DNA from: an uncultured Alphaproteobacteria bacterium
GTDB lineage: Bacteria; Pseudomonadota; Alphaproteobacteria; Micropepsales; Micropepsaceae
Direction of reading: 5' to 3'
Assembly (NCBI GenBank): GCA_902825865.1
Contig: CADECX010000001.1
Span: forward strand, 124,001 to 188,000
DNA length: 64,000 nt
The notes beneath the pieces are model-generated. The model saw only the letters and a list, made by a program, of their open reading frames with translations. It did no database searches and was not told the DNA's origin. The translations under genes were made by a program, and so were the position numbers. Shown in pieces: positions 27,635 to 35,984 of this stretch (within the stretch, counting starts at the first letter, position 1; every line of letters starts with the position of its first letter).

Positions 27635-27859
27635 GCTGACTTAGCCCGCTCTGCCGATGGCCCCACAATTGCTGCGGTGCCGTGAAATGATTTTGCCCTT
27701 TAAGCTAGATGTACACCAGACCCGTTAAACAAGTATTTCAGCCTTTCCGGCCCTGGGAACTCGGTCAAGCGGCTGATGGATAATCATTTTTAGCCGCAGG
27801 CAGTGGCCACTTTTGCGGCCGTGATGCCGCATCGGCGGGTAGCGAACTTTCACCTTACC

Positions 27860-27899
27860 GCCCGCCGGTCGGCGGGCTGGTGCACGGCAGCCGTGCACC
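27860..27899 (-). promoter_or_regulatory. Tandem perfect stem-loops downstream of the YodC-like gene
   Basis: Two adjacent perfect hairpins: GCCCGCC/GGCGGGC (27860-27877, four-base loop) and GGTGCACGG/CCGTGCACC (27879-27899, three-base loop). They lie just past the stop of the YodC-like gene. There is no T-run on either strand. They may act as a terminator, an mRNA stabiliser or a protein-binding site; only the structure itself is seen. Confidence 0.4.
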
Positions 27900-27908
27900 C
27901 AGGCCAAT

Positions 27909-28103
27909 TTAGGCGGCGATCGGCCACAGCGCGCTGGTCAGCGCCGAAACCGGCAAAGTGGTGCGATAAAGCGTCTTTTCGACGAACCAGACGCAAGTGA
28001 CGTTGGCGATATCCGAACCAGGATTGCTCTGCACGGACTCGATCGTCATGTCCGGGCCGCCGGACTTCAAGCAAACGACTTCACCAGCCTGAAAGGAATG
28101 CAT
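27909..28103 (-). CDS. YodC-like small protein (DUF2158)
   Basis: A 64-residue soluble protein of the YodC/DUF2158 type: FQAGEVVCLKSGGPDMTIES at the start and CVWFV near residue 38, the typical small beta-barrel pattern. The function of the family is unknown. The gene stands alone between the exopolysaccharide operon and galE, with about 150 bases of upstream non-coding DNA containing the likely promoter. Confidence 0.75.
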   Translation of the reverse strand: MHSFQAGEVVCLKSGGPDMTIESVQSNPGSDIANVTCVWFVEKTLYRTTLPVSALTSALWPIAA

Positions 28104-28257
28104 GGGTCACCTCAGCTATAATTTGAGGCGAAGTATCACATTACACTTATTGGGCATTCGTTAACGCAATCGCCCGAAGCGGCAGTAGACGCTTGATTTT
28201 GCGCGCCCTGTGCGGTCAACCCTAACCGGGCGTTAAAACGGGGCGCCTCCGCCCGGA

Positions 28258-29241
28258 CTAGCCTGCCAGGCGGCGCTCCCAATTCAACGCCGTTTCCACG
28301 ATCTTGTCCAAATTGTCGTGGCGGGGTTTCCAGTTCAGCAGCCTGGACAGTTTGGCGGTATTGGCGACCACAATCCCGAGATCGCCGGGACGGCGCGGCG
28401 CCAGGTCGACCGCCAGGGATTTTCCCGATACCCGCTCGACCGCCGCGACCACTTGGCGGACGGAGAAGCCGCGGCCATAGCCGCAATTGATGAGCAAAGA
28501 CTCGCCGCCGCCGCGCAAGCGGTCCAACACGCATTTGTGGATATCGACCAGATCGGAAACATGAATGAAATCGCGCACGCCGGTGCCGTCGGGCGTGTCA
28601 TAGTCGGTGCCGAAGATGGTCAGCTTGGCGATTTTTCCGGTCGCCGCTTCGCAAGCACGCTTGATCAAATGCGTGGCGCGCGGCGTGGATTGTCCGGTGC
28701 GCCCCTGCGGGTCGGCGCCGGCGACATTGAAGTAGCGCAGGATGCCGAATTTGATGTCATGGGCCGCGGCGGCATCCTGCAAAATCCATTCGGTCATCAA
28801 TTTGGAGCGGCCATAAGGGCTTTCGGCCGGTGTCGGGCTGTCTTCCGCGACCGGAATGGCGGCCGGGGTGCCATAGACCGCCGCGGTCGATGAAAAAATG
28901 AAATTGCCCACGCCTTGGCGGACACAGGCCTCGATCAGGGAGCGGGCGGCGGCGGTGTTGTTGGCGTAATAATCCAGCGGCTTTTCCACCGATTCCGGAA
29001 CCACCACCGATCCTGCGAAATGGATGACGGAATCGATTTTCTGCGTCTCCAGAATTTTGGCAACCAGCGCCTGGTCGGCGATATCGCCGCGCACGAAAGT
29101 GATGTTGCGCGGCATGTTTTTCTCAACGCCGGTGCTGAGATTGTCGAGAATGGTGATCTTTTCGTTCTCGCCCACCCCAAGCAGGTGGTGCGCCATATGG
29201 CTTCCGATGTAGCCCGCTCCACCGGTGATCAACACGCTCAT
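28258..29241 (-). CDS. galE: UDP-glucose 4-epimerase
   Basis: 327 residues from the ATG at 29241 (AGAGG about ten bases upstream); the longer open frame upstream overlaps ugd and is rejected. The Rossmann motif ITGGAGYIGSHM is at residues 5-16, catalytic SSTAAVYG follows and YxxxK is in SPYGRSKL. RYFNVAGADPQG and DYDTPDGTGVRDFIHVSDL are GalE hallmarks. It interconverts UDP-glucose and UDP-galactose in the cytoplasm, supplying UDP-Gal for polysaccharide. It lies 26 bases downstream of ugd, in the same orientation, so the two are probably cotranscribed. Confidence 0.93.
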   Translation of the reverse strand: MSVLITGGAGYIGSHMAHHLLGVGENEKITILDNLSTGVEKNMPRNITFVRGDIADQALVAKILETQKIDSVIHFAGSVVVPESVEKPLDYYANNTAAARSLIEACVRQGVGNFIFSSTAAVYGTPAAIPVAEDSPTPAESPYGRSKLMTEWILQDAAAAHDIKFGILRYFNVAGADPQGRTGQSTPRATHLIKRACEAATGKIAKLTIFGTDYDTPDGTGVRDFIHVSDLVDIHKCVLDRLRGGGESLLINCGYGRGFSVRQVVAAVERVSGKSLAVDLAPRRPGDLGIVVANTAKLSRLLNWKPRHDNLDKIVETALNWERRLAG

Positions 29242-29267
29242 GCCGCAAATGCCTCTTTGTTGCCGGA

Positions 29268-30575
29268 TCAGGCGCTGTCGGGCCGTCCGACGCTGATATA
29301 GCGGAAACCTGCTTCGTGCATTTGGGAGGGACGATAGATGTTGCGCAGATCCACCATCAAGGGCGTTTTCAGCGCCGCCTTGACGCGCGCGAAATCCAGC
29401 GCCCGGAACTGGTTCCATTCGGTCAGGATCACCACGCCGTCCGCGCCTTCCAGCGTGTCATAGGTGTCGGAGCGGTAGTCCAACTGCATATGCTTGGCCG
29501 CTTCCTTCTGGCCTTCCGGATCAAAGGCGCGGATGGTGGCGCCGGCTTTCTGCAGGTAAGGCACGATAACCAGCGAAGGCGCGTCGCGCATGTCGTCGGT
29601 ATTGGGTTTGAAGGTCAGGCCCAGCACGGCGATGGTCTTGCCCTTGACGCCGCCAAAGGCGGCTTCGACTTTGCGCGCCATGGCCAGCTTGCGTTGATCG
29701 TTGACCGCCACGACGGCTTCGACGATGCGGCTGGGGGCGCCCAATTCCTGCGCCGTCTGCACCAAGGCAAGCGTGTCCTTGGGAAAGCAGGAGCCGCCAT
29801 AGCCCGGACCGGCATGCAGAAATTTGTTGCCGATGCGGCCGTCCAAGCCGATGCCGCGCGCCACATCCTTGACGTTGCCGCCCACCTTTTCGCAGATGTC
29901 GGCCATCTCGTTGATGAAGGTGATCTTGGTGGCGAGAAAGGCGTTGGCGGCGTATTTGATCAGTTCGCTGGTTTCGCGGCTGGTGAAGACGATCGGGGTT
30001 TCGTTGATATAGAGCGGACGATAGACCTCCCGCATCACCTCGCGGGCGCGCTCGGTGTCGCAACCCACCACCACCCGGTCGGGGCGGCGGAAATCTTCCA
30101 GGGCTGAACCTTCGCGCAGGAATTCGGGATTGGATGCCATGTCGAACAGGGCATCGGGACGCTTTTTGCGGATGATCTCTTCCACTTTGCGGCTGGTGCC
30201 GACCGGCACGGTGGATTTGGTCACCACCACGGTATAGCCGGTCAGGGCATCGGCGATTTCCTCGGAAGCGGCGAAGACATAGGACAGGTCGGCATGGCCG
30301 TCGCCGCGGCGGCTGGGTGTGCCCACCGCGATGAACACGGCTTGCGCGTCTTTCACGGCGCTCTTGAGATCGGTGGTGAAAGAGAGACGGCCGGCCTTGC
30401 TGTTGACCGCCACCACATCGTCCAGACCGGGCTCATAGATGGGAATGCCGCCGGCCCGCAGGGTTTCGACCTTGCCCGCATCCTTGTCGATGCAAATCAC
30501 CTCATGGCCGAATTCCGACAGACAGGCGCCGGAAACCAAGCCCACATACCCCGTGCCGATGATGGCGATACGCAT
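29268..30575 (-). CDS. ugd: UDP-glucose 6-dehydrogenase
   Basis: 435 residues covering the whole family: the N-terminal NAD motif IIGTGYVGLVSG (residues 5-16), the conserved GTPSRRGDGHADL, the catalytic cysteine in GPGYGGSCFPKD (Cys263) and the C-terminal FKPNTDDMRDAPSL. It oxidises UDP-glucose to UDP-glucuronate with two NAD, feeding the epimerase at 8699 and probably exopolysaccharide uronates. The ATG has GGAG about six bases upstream. It is followed by galE. A 140-base gap to the upstream methyltransferase holds a short hairpin. Confidence 0.95.
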   Translation of the reverse strand: MRIAIIGTGYVGLVSGACLSEFGHEVICIDKDAGKVETLRAGGIPIYEPGLDDVVAVNSKAGRLSFTTDLKSAVKDAQAVFIAVGTPSRRGDGHADLSYVFAASEEIADALTGYTVVVTKSTVPVGTSRKVEEIIRKKRPDALFDMASNPEFLREGSALEDFRRPDRVVVGCDTERAREVMREVYRPLYINETPIVFTSRETSELIKYAANAFLATKITFINEMADICEKVGGNVKDVARGIGLDGRIGNKFLHAGPGYGGSCFPKDTLALVQTAQELGAPSRIVEAVVAVNDQRKLAMARKVEAAFGGVKGKTIAVLGLTFKPNTDDMRDAPSLVIVPYLQKAGATIRAFDPEGQKEAAKHMQLDYRSDTYDTLEGADGVVILTEWNQFRALDFARVKAALKTPLMVDLRNIYRPSQMHEAGFRYISVGRPDSA

Positions 30576-30604
30576 GGAATCTCCAAGAAAATAGTGTCTT
30601 CTTC

Positions 30605-30620
30605 TGGCCCGAAAGGGCCA
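30605..30620. promoter_or_regulatory. Short perfect hairpin in the gap between ugd and the methyltransferase gene
   Basis: TGGCCC-GAAA-GGGCCA forms a six-base perfect stem with a tetraloop. It lies 30 bases upstream of the ugd start and about 95 bases after the stop of the methyltransferase on the same strand. Without a T-run it is a weak terminator candidate at best, or a leader structure. Confidence 0.3.
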
Positions 30621-30715
30621 CTAATACAAGGGAATTGCCAAAGGAACGGTTAAATTGTCCCTTTGATGACAAAGGCTTACCACCATTGTGACGCAGTGGT
30701 CACGCCGTGGCGCCT

Positions 30716-31960
30716 TCAATAGGTCGAGATGCGGTCGTAAATCTTGCGGATCGCCGATTGGGGAACGCCCGCTCTCAGGGCGTCCTGCTCGATAGCGTCC
30801 TGCCAGCCATAGCTGGAAATGACCAGTGCGCAATCCGACCAGTCGATGCCGGGCAAGACGGCCTTGGGCGAATAGGCATGCAGCCCGCGCCATGTCATGA
30901 CGGACTCTGTCACGGCGCTGTCGACCATGATGTATTCGCGATCCCGCCGTTGCCGGAAATATTCCGTGGTCTGATACAGGACTTCGGTATGGGCGCCGGC
31001 GCCCCAAATGACGGCGCGGGAGGTGTTCGGCCATTTGCCGATTTTCTCGCCAACGTCGGCGAGGTTTTGGAAATAGGATTGAAGATATCGCAGCGCGGTA
31101 ACACGATCCGCCAAAGCGCCGGCTTTGACATCAACCAGATTGTCCGTCCCTGGCTTGGCGACGATGCGGTAGCCGTTATAGGGCATGGTCTCGCCGTCGA
31201 GAATCTGCCAACCGGCCCGTTTCATTATCAGTTTCAGGCTGTTGAAACTGAAATGGGTCGAGTGGTGAACCGAGAAAAAGCCGTTCAGATCGTTGGTGAA
31301 GCCTTTCTCGATGACGGGCACTTCAATGACCAGGCGCGTTTCGGCATGGGAATTCTGGCGCAGATTTCTCAAGGTTTTATAGGGATCCGCGAGATGCTCC
31401 AGCACATGAAACATGGTAATGACGTCCGGCTGGGCCGGAAGACGGAAGTCTTCGAAGGCGCCCGCAATCAGATCCAGGCCGGTGGCGCGGCCGCGTTCGA
31501 TCGCCGCGGCATCGATATCGACGCCGGATTTGCGCACATGCGCGGGCAGCATATTCAGAAAGCGCCCATCATAGCAGCCGACATCCAGCAATGACTGCCC
31601 AGGCGCGGCAAGGCCCCGCTGCTCCAGCCAAGTCACCTGCGCGGTCTGGTGTTCGGGCCGCGAGCGATAGCTGCCCCCCGCCACCGCAAACAACACGCGC
31701 TGTCCCGTCTCTGAATAGCCGGGATTCATGAAAATGGCCTGGCACGTCAGGCATTGGACCTGCTGCACTGGTGCGCGCGTGGGCAAGTCCACCGAGTCCC
31801 GGTAAAATTGGAAATCGTCATATGCCAGGAGAGTGCGGCATTCAAAGGCGCCGCAGACGGGGCAGGGGCGCCAAGCGGTCAGGACCGGAGAAGTTGTGTT
31901 TCCCGCAAACGAGTCAATCTTTTTCCAGATGACCGGTCCTGCATTTATGGTCTTGTTCAT
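30716..31960 (-). CDS. Zinc-ribbon SAM-dependent methyltransferase with C-terminal Methyltransf_14-like domain
   Basis: 414 residues. The N-terminus has a four-Cys zinc-binding pattern (CPVCG near residue 33 and CLTCQ near 74). The SAM-binding domain follows with LLDVGCYDGRFL (about 124-135) and MFHVLEHLADPYKTL. The last 100 residues contain AVIWGAGAHTEVLY and SYGWQD, resembling the C-terminal domain of sugar C-methyltransferases such as TylC3/NovU. Such enzymes methylate nucleotide-linked deoxy-sugars, but the substrate here is unknown. The ATG overlaps the stop of the paralogous methyltransferase upstream (ATGA). Confidence 0.75.
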   Translation of the reverse strand: MNKTINAGPVIWKKIDSFAGNTTSPVLTAWRPCPVCGAFECRTLLAYDDFQFYRDSVDLPTRAPVQQVQCLTCQAIFMNPGYSETGQRVLFAVAGGSYRSRPEHQTAQVTWLEQRGLAAPGQSLLDVGCYDGRFLNMLPAHVRKSGVDIDAAAIERGRATGLDLIAGAFEDFRLPAQPDVITMFHVLEHLADPYKTLRNLRQNSHAETRLVIEVPVIEKGFTNDLNGFFSVHHSTHFSFNSLKLIMKRAGWQILDGETMPYNGYRIVAKPGTDNLVDVKAGALADRVTALRYLQSYFQNLADVGEKIGKWPNTSRAVIWGAGAHTEVLYQTTEYFRQRRDREYIMVDSAVTESVMTWRGLHAYSPKAVLPGIDWSDCALVISSYGWQDAIEQDALRAGVPQSAIRKIYDRISTY

Positions 31961-33186
31961 TTTTTCTGACCTGCGAATTCGCGGGCATTGCGAACAGCCG
32001 TTGGCATGTCAATCTGTGGATCGGAATAGAGCGGAACGATGCGCGGCGCGGCGACGCCGTTTGCCAATAGAACGTCGACGATCTGTTTTTCACTGACATA
32101 AGACGAAATGACGACGGGCGCCGACTGCGCATCTGCGAACAGTTCCGCGGGGCTAATCACCGGCTTTCCGGCAAGCTTCTGCCCCCATTTTTTGGAATCG
32201 CGGTCTGCGATGGCGATTACTTGAGGTGCCAAATCGGTATGATCGAGCAATTGGGAAGTGTGGATTCCTGCACCGTAGAGGAAAACCGGCGTCCGAATGC
32301 GTTTCAAGCGTTCGGCTGTGGCGGCCCATAGTGCCGTGTCGCGAGCAGCATAGGTTTGTGCCAAGCGGATGCCGGCGGAGGGATTGTGATCCGCGACGGC
32401 GGGATCGCGATCCGTCCCCTTGCGCGCGGCAATGGCGATAACCGGATAATGCTGGGCATTTATCTCGATGCGGCTCTCTACTGGCTCGAATCCGGCACCG
32501 CGCAGCATATTCTCCAGGATCGCCGACTGGTAGTAATGCAAATGCTCGAAAGTGAACCAGCCTGGGGGAAGCTGCTCTGGGCCCACGGCGCAGGGCACTT
32601 CCAGCACAAGGTATCCGTGCGGCGCCAGTGCGGCATGGAAACGAGCGAGTGCCGCCGGCGGATCGTAGAGATGTTCAAGCACATGGCAAAGCAGGATCAA
32701 GTCAAGGTTCTCTTGGCGGGGGATGGCGTCTTCTTCACCGCCCAGATCAGCATCGATGCCGAAAATATTTTTGGCTTGGGCAATCGCCGAGGGCGAGGGA
32801 TCGCAGCCGCGCACTTGCCAGCCGCACTTGCGAAAATGGTGCAGCATCGAAGCCGATGCGCAGCCCACCTCATAGGCGCGTCCCGGCGCAATAGCGAGGT
32901 CTTGAACCAGGGATAAAAACCTTTGCACATGCGGCTGGGGAGGCGCAGTGCGCAACCGCTCGACATCGCCGAACAGTTCATAGGTGGCGAACGTCCGGTA
33001 ATGATAGGCCATCAGTTCTGGCGATACTGGCGGCCATTGCTGCAGATGGCCACAAGCGCGGCAGACGCTGAAATCGATCCGGCAGGGATCCTCCCGATTG
33101 AGAAGCGCGAGGGATTGGGTTTGAATGATCTCCCGATCGCCGCTCTTGCAAAGGGCACAGTGCCCTATGGCTTGGGGAGGCATCAT
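31957..33186 (-). CDS. Zinc-ribbon SAM-dependent methyltransferase (paralogue of its neighbour)
   Basis: About 409 residues from the ATG at 33186; ATGs at 33183 and 33201 are alternatives. It repeats the architecture of the gene at 30716: CALCK and CRACG zinc ribbon near residues 15 and 45, a SAM domain with YEVGCASASMLHHF and LCHVLEHLYDPPAAL, and a C-terminal domain with VFLYGAGIHTSQLL and SYVSEKQ. Sequence similarity to the neighbour is visible but modest, indicating an old duplication or two recruited relatives. Its start overlaps the stop of the TPR-glycosyltransferase gene, so it is translated from the same minus-strand message. Confidence 0.75.
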   Translation of the reverse strand: MMPPQAIGHCALCKSGDREIIQTQSLALLNREDPCRIDFSVCRACGHLQQWPPVSPELMAYHYRTFATYELFGDVERLRTAPPQPHVQRFLSLVQDLAIAPGRAYEVGCASASMLHHFRKCGWQVRGCDPSPSAIAQAKNIFGIDADLGGEEDAIPRQENLDLILLCHVLEHLYDPPAALARFHAALAPHGYLVLEVPCAVGPEQLPPGWFTFEHLHYYQSAILENMLRGAGFEPVESRIEINAQHYPVIAIAARKGTDRDPAVADHNPSAGIRLAQTYAARDTALWAATAERLKRIRTPVFLYGAGIHTSQLLDHTDLAPQVIAIADRDSKKWGQKLAGKPVISPAELFADAQSAPVVISSYVSEKQIVDVLLANGVAAPRIVPLYSDPQIDMPTAVRNAREFAGQKK

Positions 33187-33187
33187 T

Positions 33188-34936
33188 TCAGCCGGCGGCA
33201 TAGGCGGAAAAGTCCGCGGCAAAACGGGGCAGCACCGAGTCCCAGTCACCGAGCCTTTTCGGCGAATAGACACGCGTTTTGGCATGCCAGGGATACTCCG
33301 TAGTTCCCAGTTGCGGCCAGCCATAGCCGGCCGCGAGAAACCAGACCTCGGCCCCCACGCTGCCGGCGGTGTGGGCCGCCGCGGTGGGCGCCGACAGGAC
33401 CAGGTCCAGCGCCTGGCAAAGCGCCGCGGTGCCGTCGATATCGTCTTTCAGGTCCAGCCCTTCCACTTGGTGGATTTCGACGCCGAATTTTTCCTTGGCG
33501 CGCGCGATATCCGGCGCGCTATCGCCATACTGCAGATTGACAAAGGTAATGCCGGGTGTCCGCAGGATGTCGCCCCAGGCATCGATGGCGGTGAAGAATC
33601 TGCCACGCCTGTTGGCTAACGCCATGGAGCGCCAGCAGATGCCGACCTTCTTGCCGGGAAGCAATGCCAGCTGATTCTTGTACTTGGCCACCCGTGCCGG
33701 GTCCGGCGTCAGGAAGGGCTTATGGGGAAAGTCGGACAGGGATTTGCGGTAATATTGCAAGGCCGAACCCATCGGGGCCCAGAAATCCGGCTTGTTGTCC
33801 TTGGAGGCGAAGGGGATCAGGCGCAACGCCTTGTTGCCATTGTCGTCGATCAGGGTGCGATCGTCATAGGTGCCGACTTCGGCCTTGGGATAGGTGCGTT
33901 GGTATAGAGGTATCAGGCGCGGATCGACGCAGATCTGCAATTTGCCTTCTTCGCCCACCGCGGCATAGGCGTCCGGCAGGATATTGGAGAACAGGATCTC
34001 GTCGCCAAGTCCTTGCTCGCCGACAAGCAGCAGCTTCTTGCCGCGCACATCTTCGCCATGCCAGCGAGGCGAATCCATCATGTGATGGAAGTAGCAGCGG
34101 AAGCGCTCATTGTTGCGGATTTCATAGGCGGGGAAACCTTCTTCCAGCCTGCCCAGCCCGATCAGGCAGATGCTGCGCGAATGCAAGGTTTCGATGCGCT
34201 CGGCGGGGTCGATCACCAGCTCCAGCGCCTTGTCATACGAGATCAGCGCCTTATCGAGCTCGTCGAGATGCTGGTAGGCATAGCCCAAATTGTGATAAGC
34301 GCGCGCAAAGGTCGGGGCCAGCCGCGCCGCTTCTTCATAGAAGATCAGGCTTTCATCCGGCCGGTTGCTCTCGGCCAGCACGGTCGCCAGCGAATTCCAC
34401 AACATGGCTTGCTCGGGCATGCGATACAGCGCCGCGCGCAGGGTTTCGATCGCCTCTTCGGTCTGGCCCATGTCGGCCAGGCAGCTTCCCAGGTTGTTGT
34501 AGCCCAGGGGCGAGTCCGGGCAGCTGGCGATGTATAGCTTGAACATCTTGGTCGCGCCCTCGGTCAGCTTGAGATTCCAGGCAGTGAGGCCGAGATTGAT
34601 CAATAGTTCCGGATCTTCCGGATCCAGTTCGAAAGCGCGTTCATAGGTGATCAAGGCCTTGTGCAGATGGCCCATCCGTTCCAGCGCCATGGCCAGAACG
34701 TGGAATGCCTTGGGATTTTCGCCATCGACCTCGGTGGCTTTCAGAGCCCATTGGCCGGCTTTGACGATGTCGCCCCTGCGCCATGTCCGGACGGCGCGCT
34801 TCAGTGCCACATTGGAGCGGCGGCGGGCCTTTTCCCGCACCACCTCCTCGACCAGTGCTTCCAGCTTGTCGATGGCCTGAAGGCGGGCATCGACGCCTGT
34901 CAGGGTGTCCAAAGTCGGCTGGGGCAGGGCGGCCAT
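33188..34936 (-). CDS. TPR protein with C-terminal glycosyltransferase-like domain (FlmG-like architecture)
   Basis: 582 residues. A basic N-terminal helix leads into about six tetratricopeptide repeats (residues 45-240; for example ALITYERAFELDPEDPELLINLG and SLIFYEEAARLAPTFARAYHNLG). From about residue 270 a GT-B-like domain follows (KKLLLVGEQGLGDEI, KVGICWRS, ALDLVLSAPTAAAHTAGSVG), related to glycosyltransferase family 9-type C-terminal regions. This resembles FlmG of Caulobacter, a TPR-linked enzyme that glycosylates flagellin with a nonulosonic acid. The divergent NeuB/SpsF operon would supply the donor sugar. Flagellin genes are not in the window, so the target is inference. Confidence 0.72.
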   Translation of the reverse strand: MAALPQPTLDTLTGVDARLQAIDKLEALVEEVVREKARRRSNVALKRAVRTWRRGDIVKAGQWALKATEVDGENPKAFHVLAMALERMGHLHKALITYERAFELDPEDPELLINLGLTAWNLKLTEGATKMFKLYIASCPDSPLGYNNLGSCLADMGQTEEAIETLRAALYRMPEQAMLWNSLATVLAESNRPDESLIFYEEAARLAPTFARAYHNLGYAYQHLDELDKALISYDKALELVIDPAERIETLHSRSICLIGLGRLEEGFPAYEIRNNERFRCYFHHMMDSPRWHGEDVRGKKLLLVGEQGLGDEILFSNILPDAYAAVGEEGKLQICVDPRLIPLYQRTYPKAEVGTYDDRTLIDDNGNKALRLIPFASKDNKPDFWAPMGSALQYYRKSLSDFPHKPFLTPDPARVAKYKNQLALLPGKKVGICWRSMALANRRGRFFTAIDAWGDILRTPGITFVNLQYGDSAPDIARAKEKFGVEIHQVEGLDLKDDIDGTAALCQALDLVLSAPTAAAHTAGSVGAEVWFLAAGYGWPQLGTTEYPWHAKTRVYSPKRLGDWDSVLPRFAADFSAYAAG

Positions 34937-35069
34937 AGGACTCTCGGCTTGAAATCGGCCTGCATCAAAGCGGTTTAAGGTTAATCACTCGTCAATAAAA
35001 TCGTTGAAAAATGGGGCATTCGCGGAAGCTTTGTGCTTTTGGCGATAAAAGTACATTGCTGGGATCGCC

Positions 35070-35984
35070 ATGAAAATTGCCCAACGTGCGGCCGACGCGC
35101 CCGCCCATCACGGTCCGGTCATCGCCACTGTGGACGGTTATGACGTGATCGAATGCCAAGCCTGCGGCTTGCGCCATATCGATCCGCTGTTCACCGATGC
35201 CGAGCTCAAGAAATTCTATGAGCAGGAATTCTACGAAAGCGAGCGGCCGGATTATTTCGAGCGCATGGAAGCCGACAAGGAGTGGTGGATGCTTCGCTAC
35301 CATCACTATTACGGCTTGCTGGAGGCGCATACACCGGGCCGCCGCATTTTGGATATCGGTTCAGGGCCGGGTTATTTCCTGGAAGCAGGCCGCGAGCGCG
35401 GCTGGCAGGTTCTGGGTTTCGAGCCTTCGCCCATTGCCTGCGATTACACCCGCTCGCGCGGTCTCGATGTGGTCAACGACTTCTTCACCGGCGCCAAAGC
35501 CAAGGAGCATGGACAGTTCGACGCCATCGCTCTCAGCATGGTGCTGGAACATGTGCGCGACCCGATCGGGCTGATCGAGGAAGCGCGCAGCCTGCTGGTG
35601 CCGGGCGGGCTGCTGCTTTTAATCTCGCCCAATGATTTCAATCCGCTGCAGATGACCTTGTGGAAGCAGTTGGGCTTTGCGCCCTGGTGGGTCAATCCCA
35701 AGCATCATCTGAATTATTTCAATACCGAATCGGCCGGCCGCTTTTTGAAGGCGCGGCGGTTCGACGTCCTGCATTTGGAGACCAGCTATCCGCTGGAAAA
35801 TTTCCTGTTGGCAGGCCGCAATTATGTCGGCAACCCCGCTCTGGGGCGGGAATGCCATAACGAACGCAAGGCGTTCGAGAGCATTCTGTTTCGCCACGAC
35901 AAGCCGCGCTTGCAGGCGCTAGCCGCCTCCTGGGCAGCGCAGGGGATTGGACGCGAATTCATTATTCTGGGGAAGAAGCCGTGA
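35070..35984 (+). CDS. SAM-dependent methyltransferase
   Basis: 304 residues. A short N-terminal part has CQACGLRHIDPLF, a two-Cys remnant of a zinc ribbon. The class I SAM domain follows with ILDIGSGPGYFLEAG (around 92-106) and ALSMVLEHVRDPIGLI, which is the same HVxDP type motif as in the two methyltransferases on the other strand. A large helical C-terminus contains NPKHHLNYF. It may methylate a sugar or lipid intermediate. It opens the plus-strand operon and overlaps the TPP enzyme by four bases (GTGA), which ties its function to this pathway. Confidence 0.75.
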   Translation: MKIAQRAADAPAHHGPVIATVDGYDVIECQACGLRHIDPLFTDAELKKFYEQEFYESERPDYFERMEADKEWWMLRYHHYYGLLEAHTPGRRILDIGSGPGYFLEAGRERGWQVLGFEPSPIACDYTRSRGLDVVNDFFTGAKAKEHGQFDAIALSMVLEHVRDPIGLIEEARSLLVPGGLLLLISPNDFNPLQMTLWKQLGFAPWWVNPKHHLNYFNTESAGRFLKARRFDVLHLETSYPLENFLLAGRNYVGNPALGRECHNERKAFESILFRHDKPRLQALAASWAAQGIGREFIILGKKP

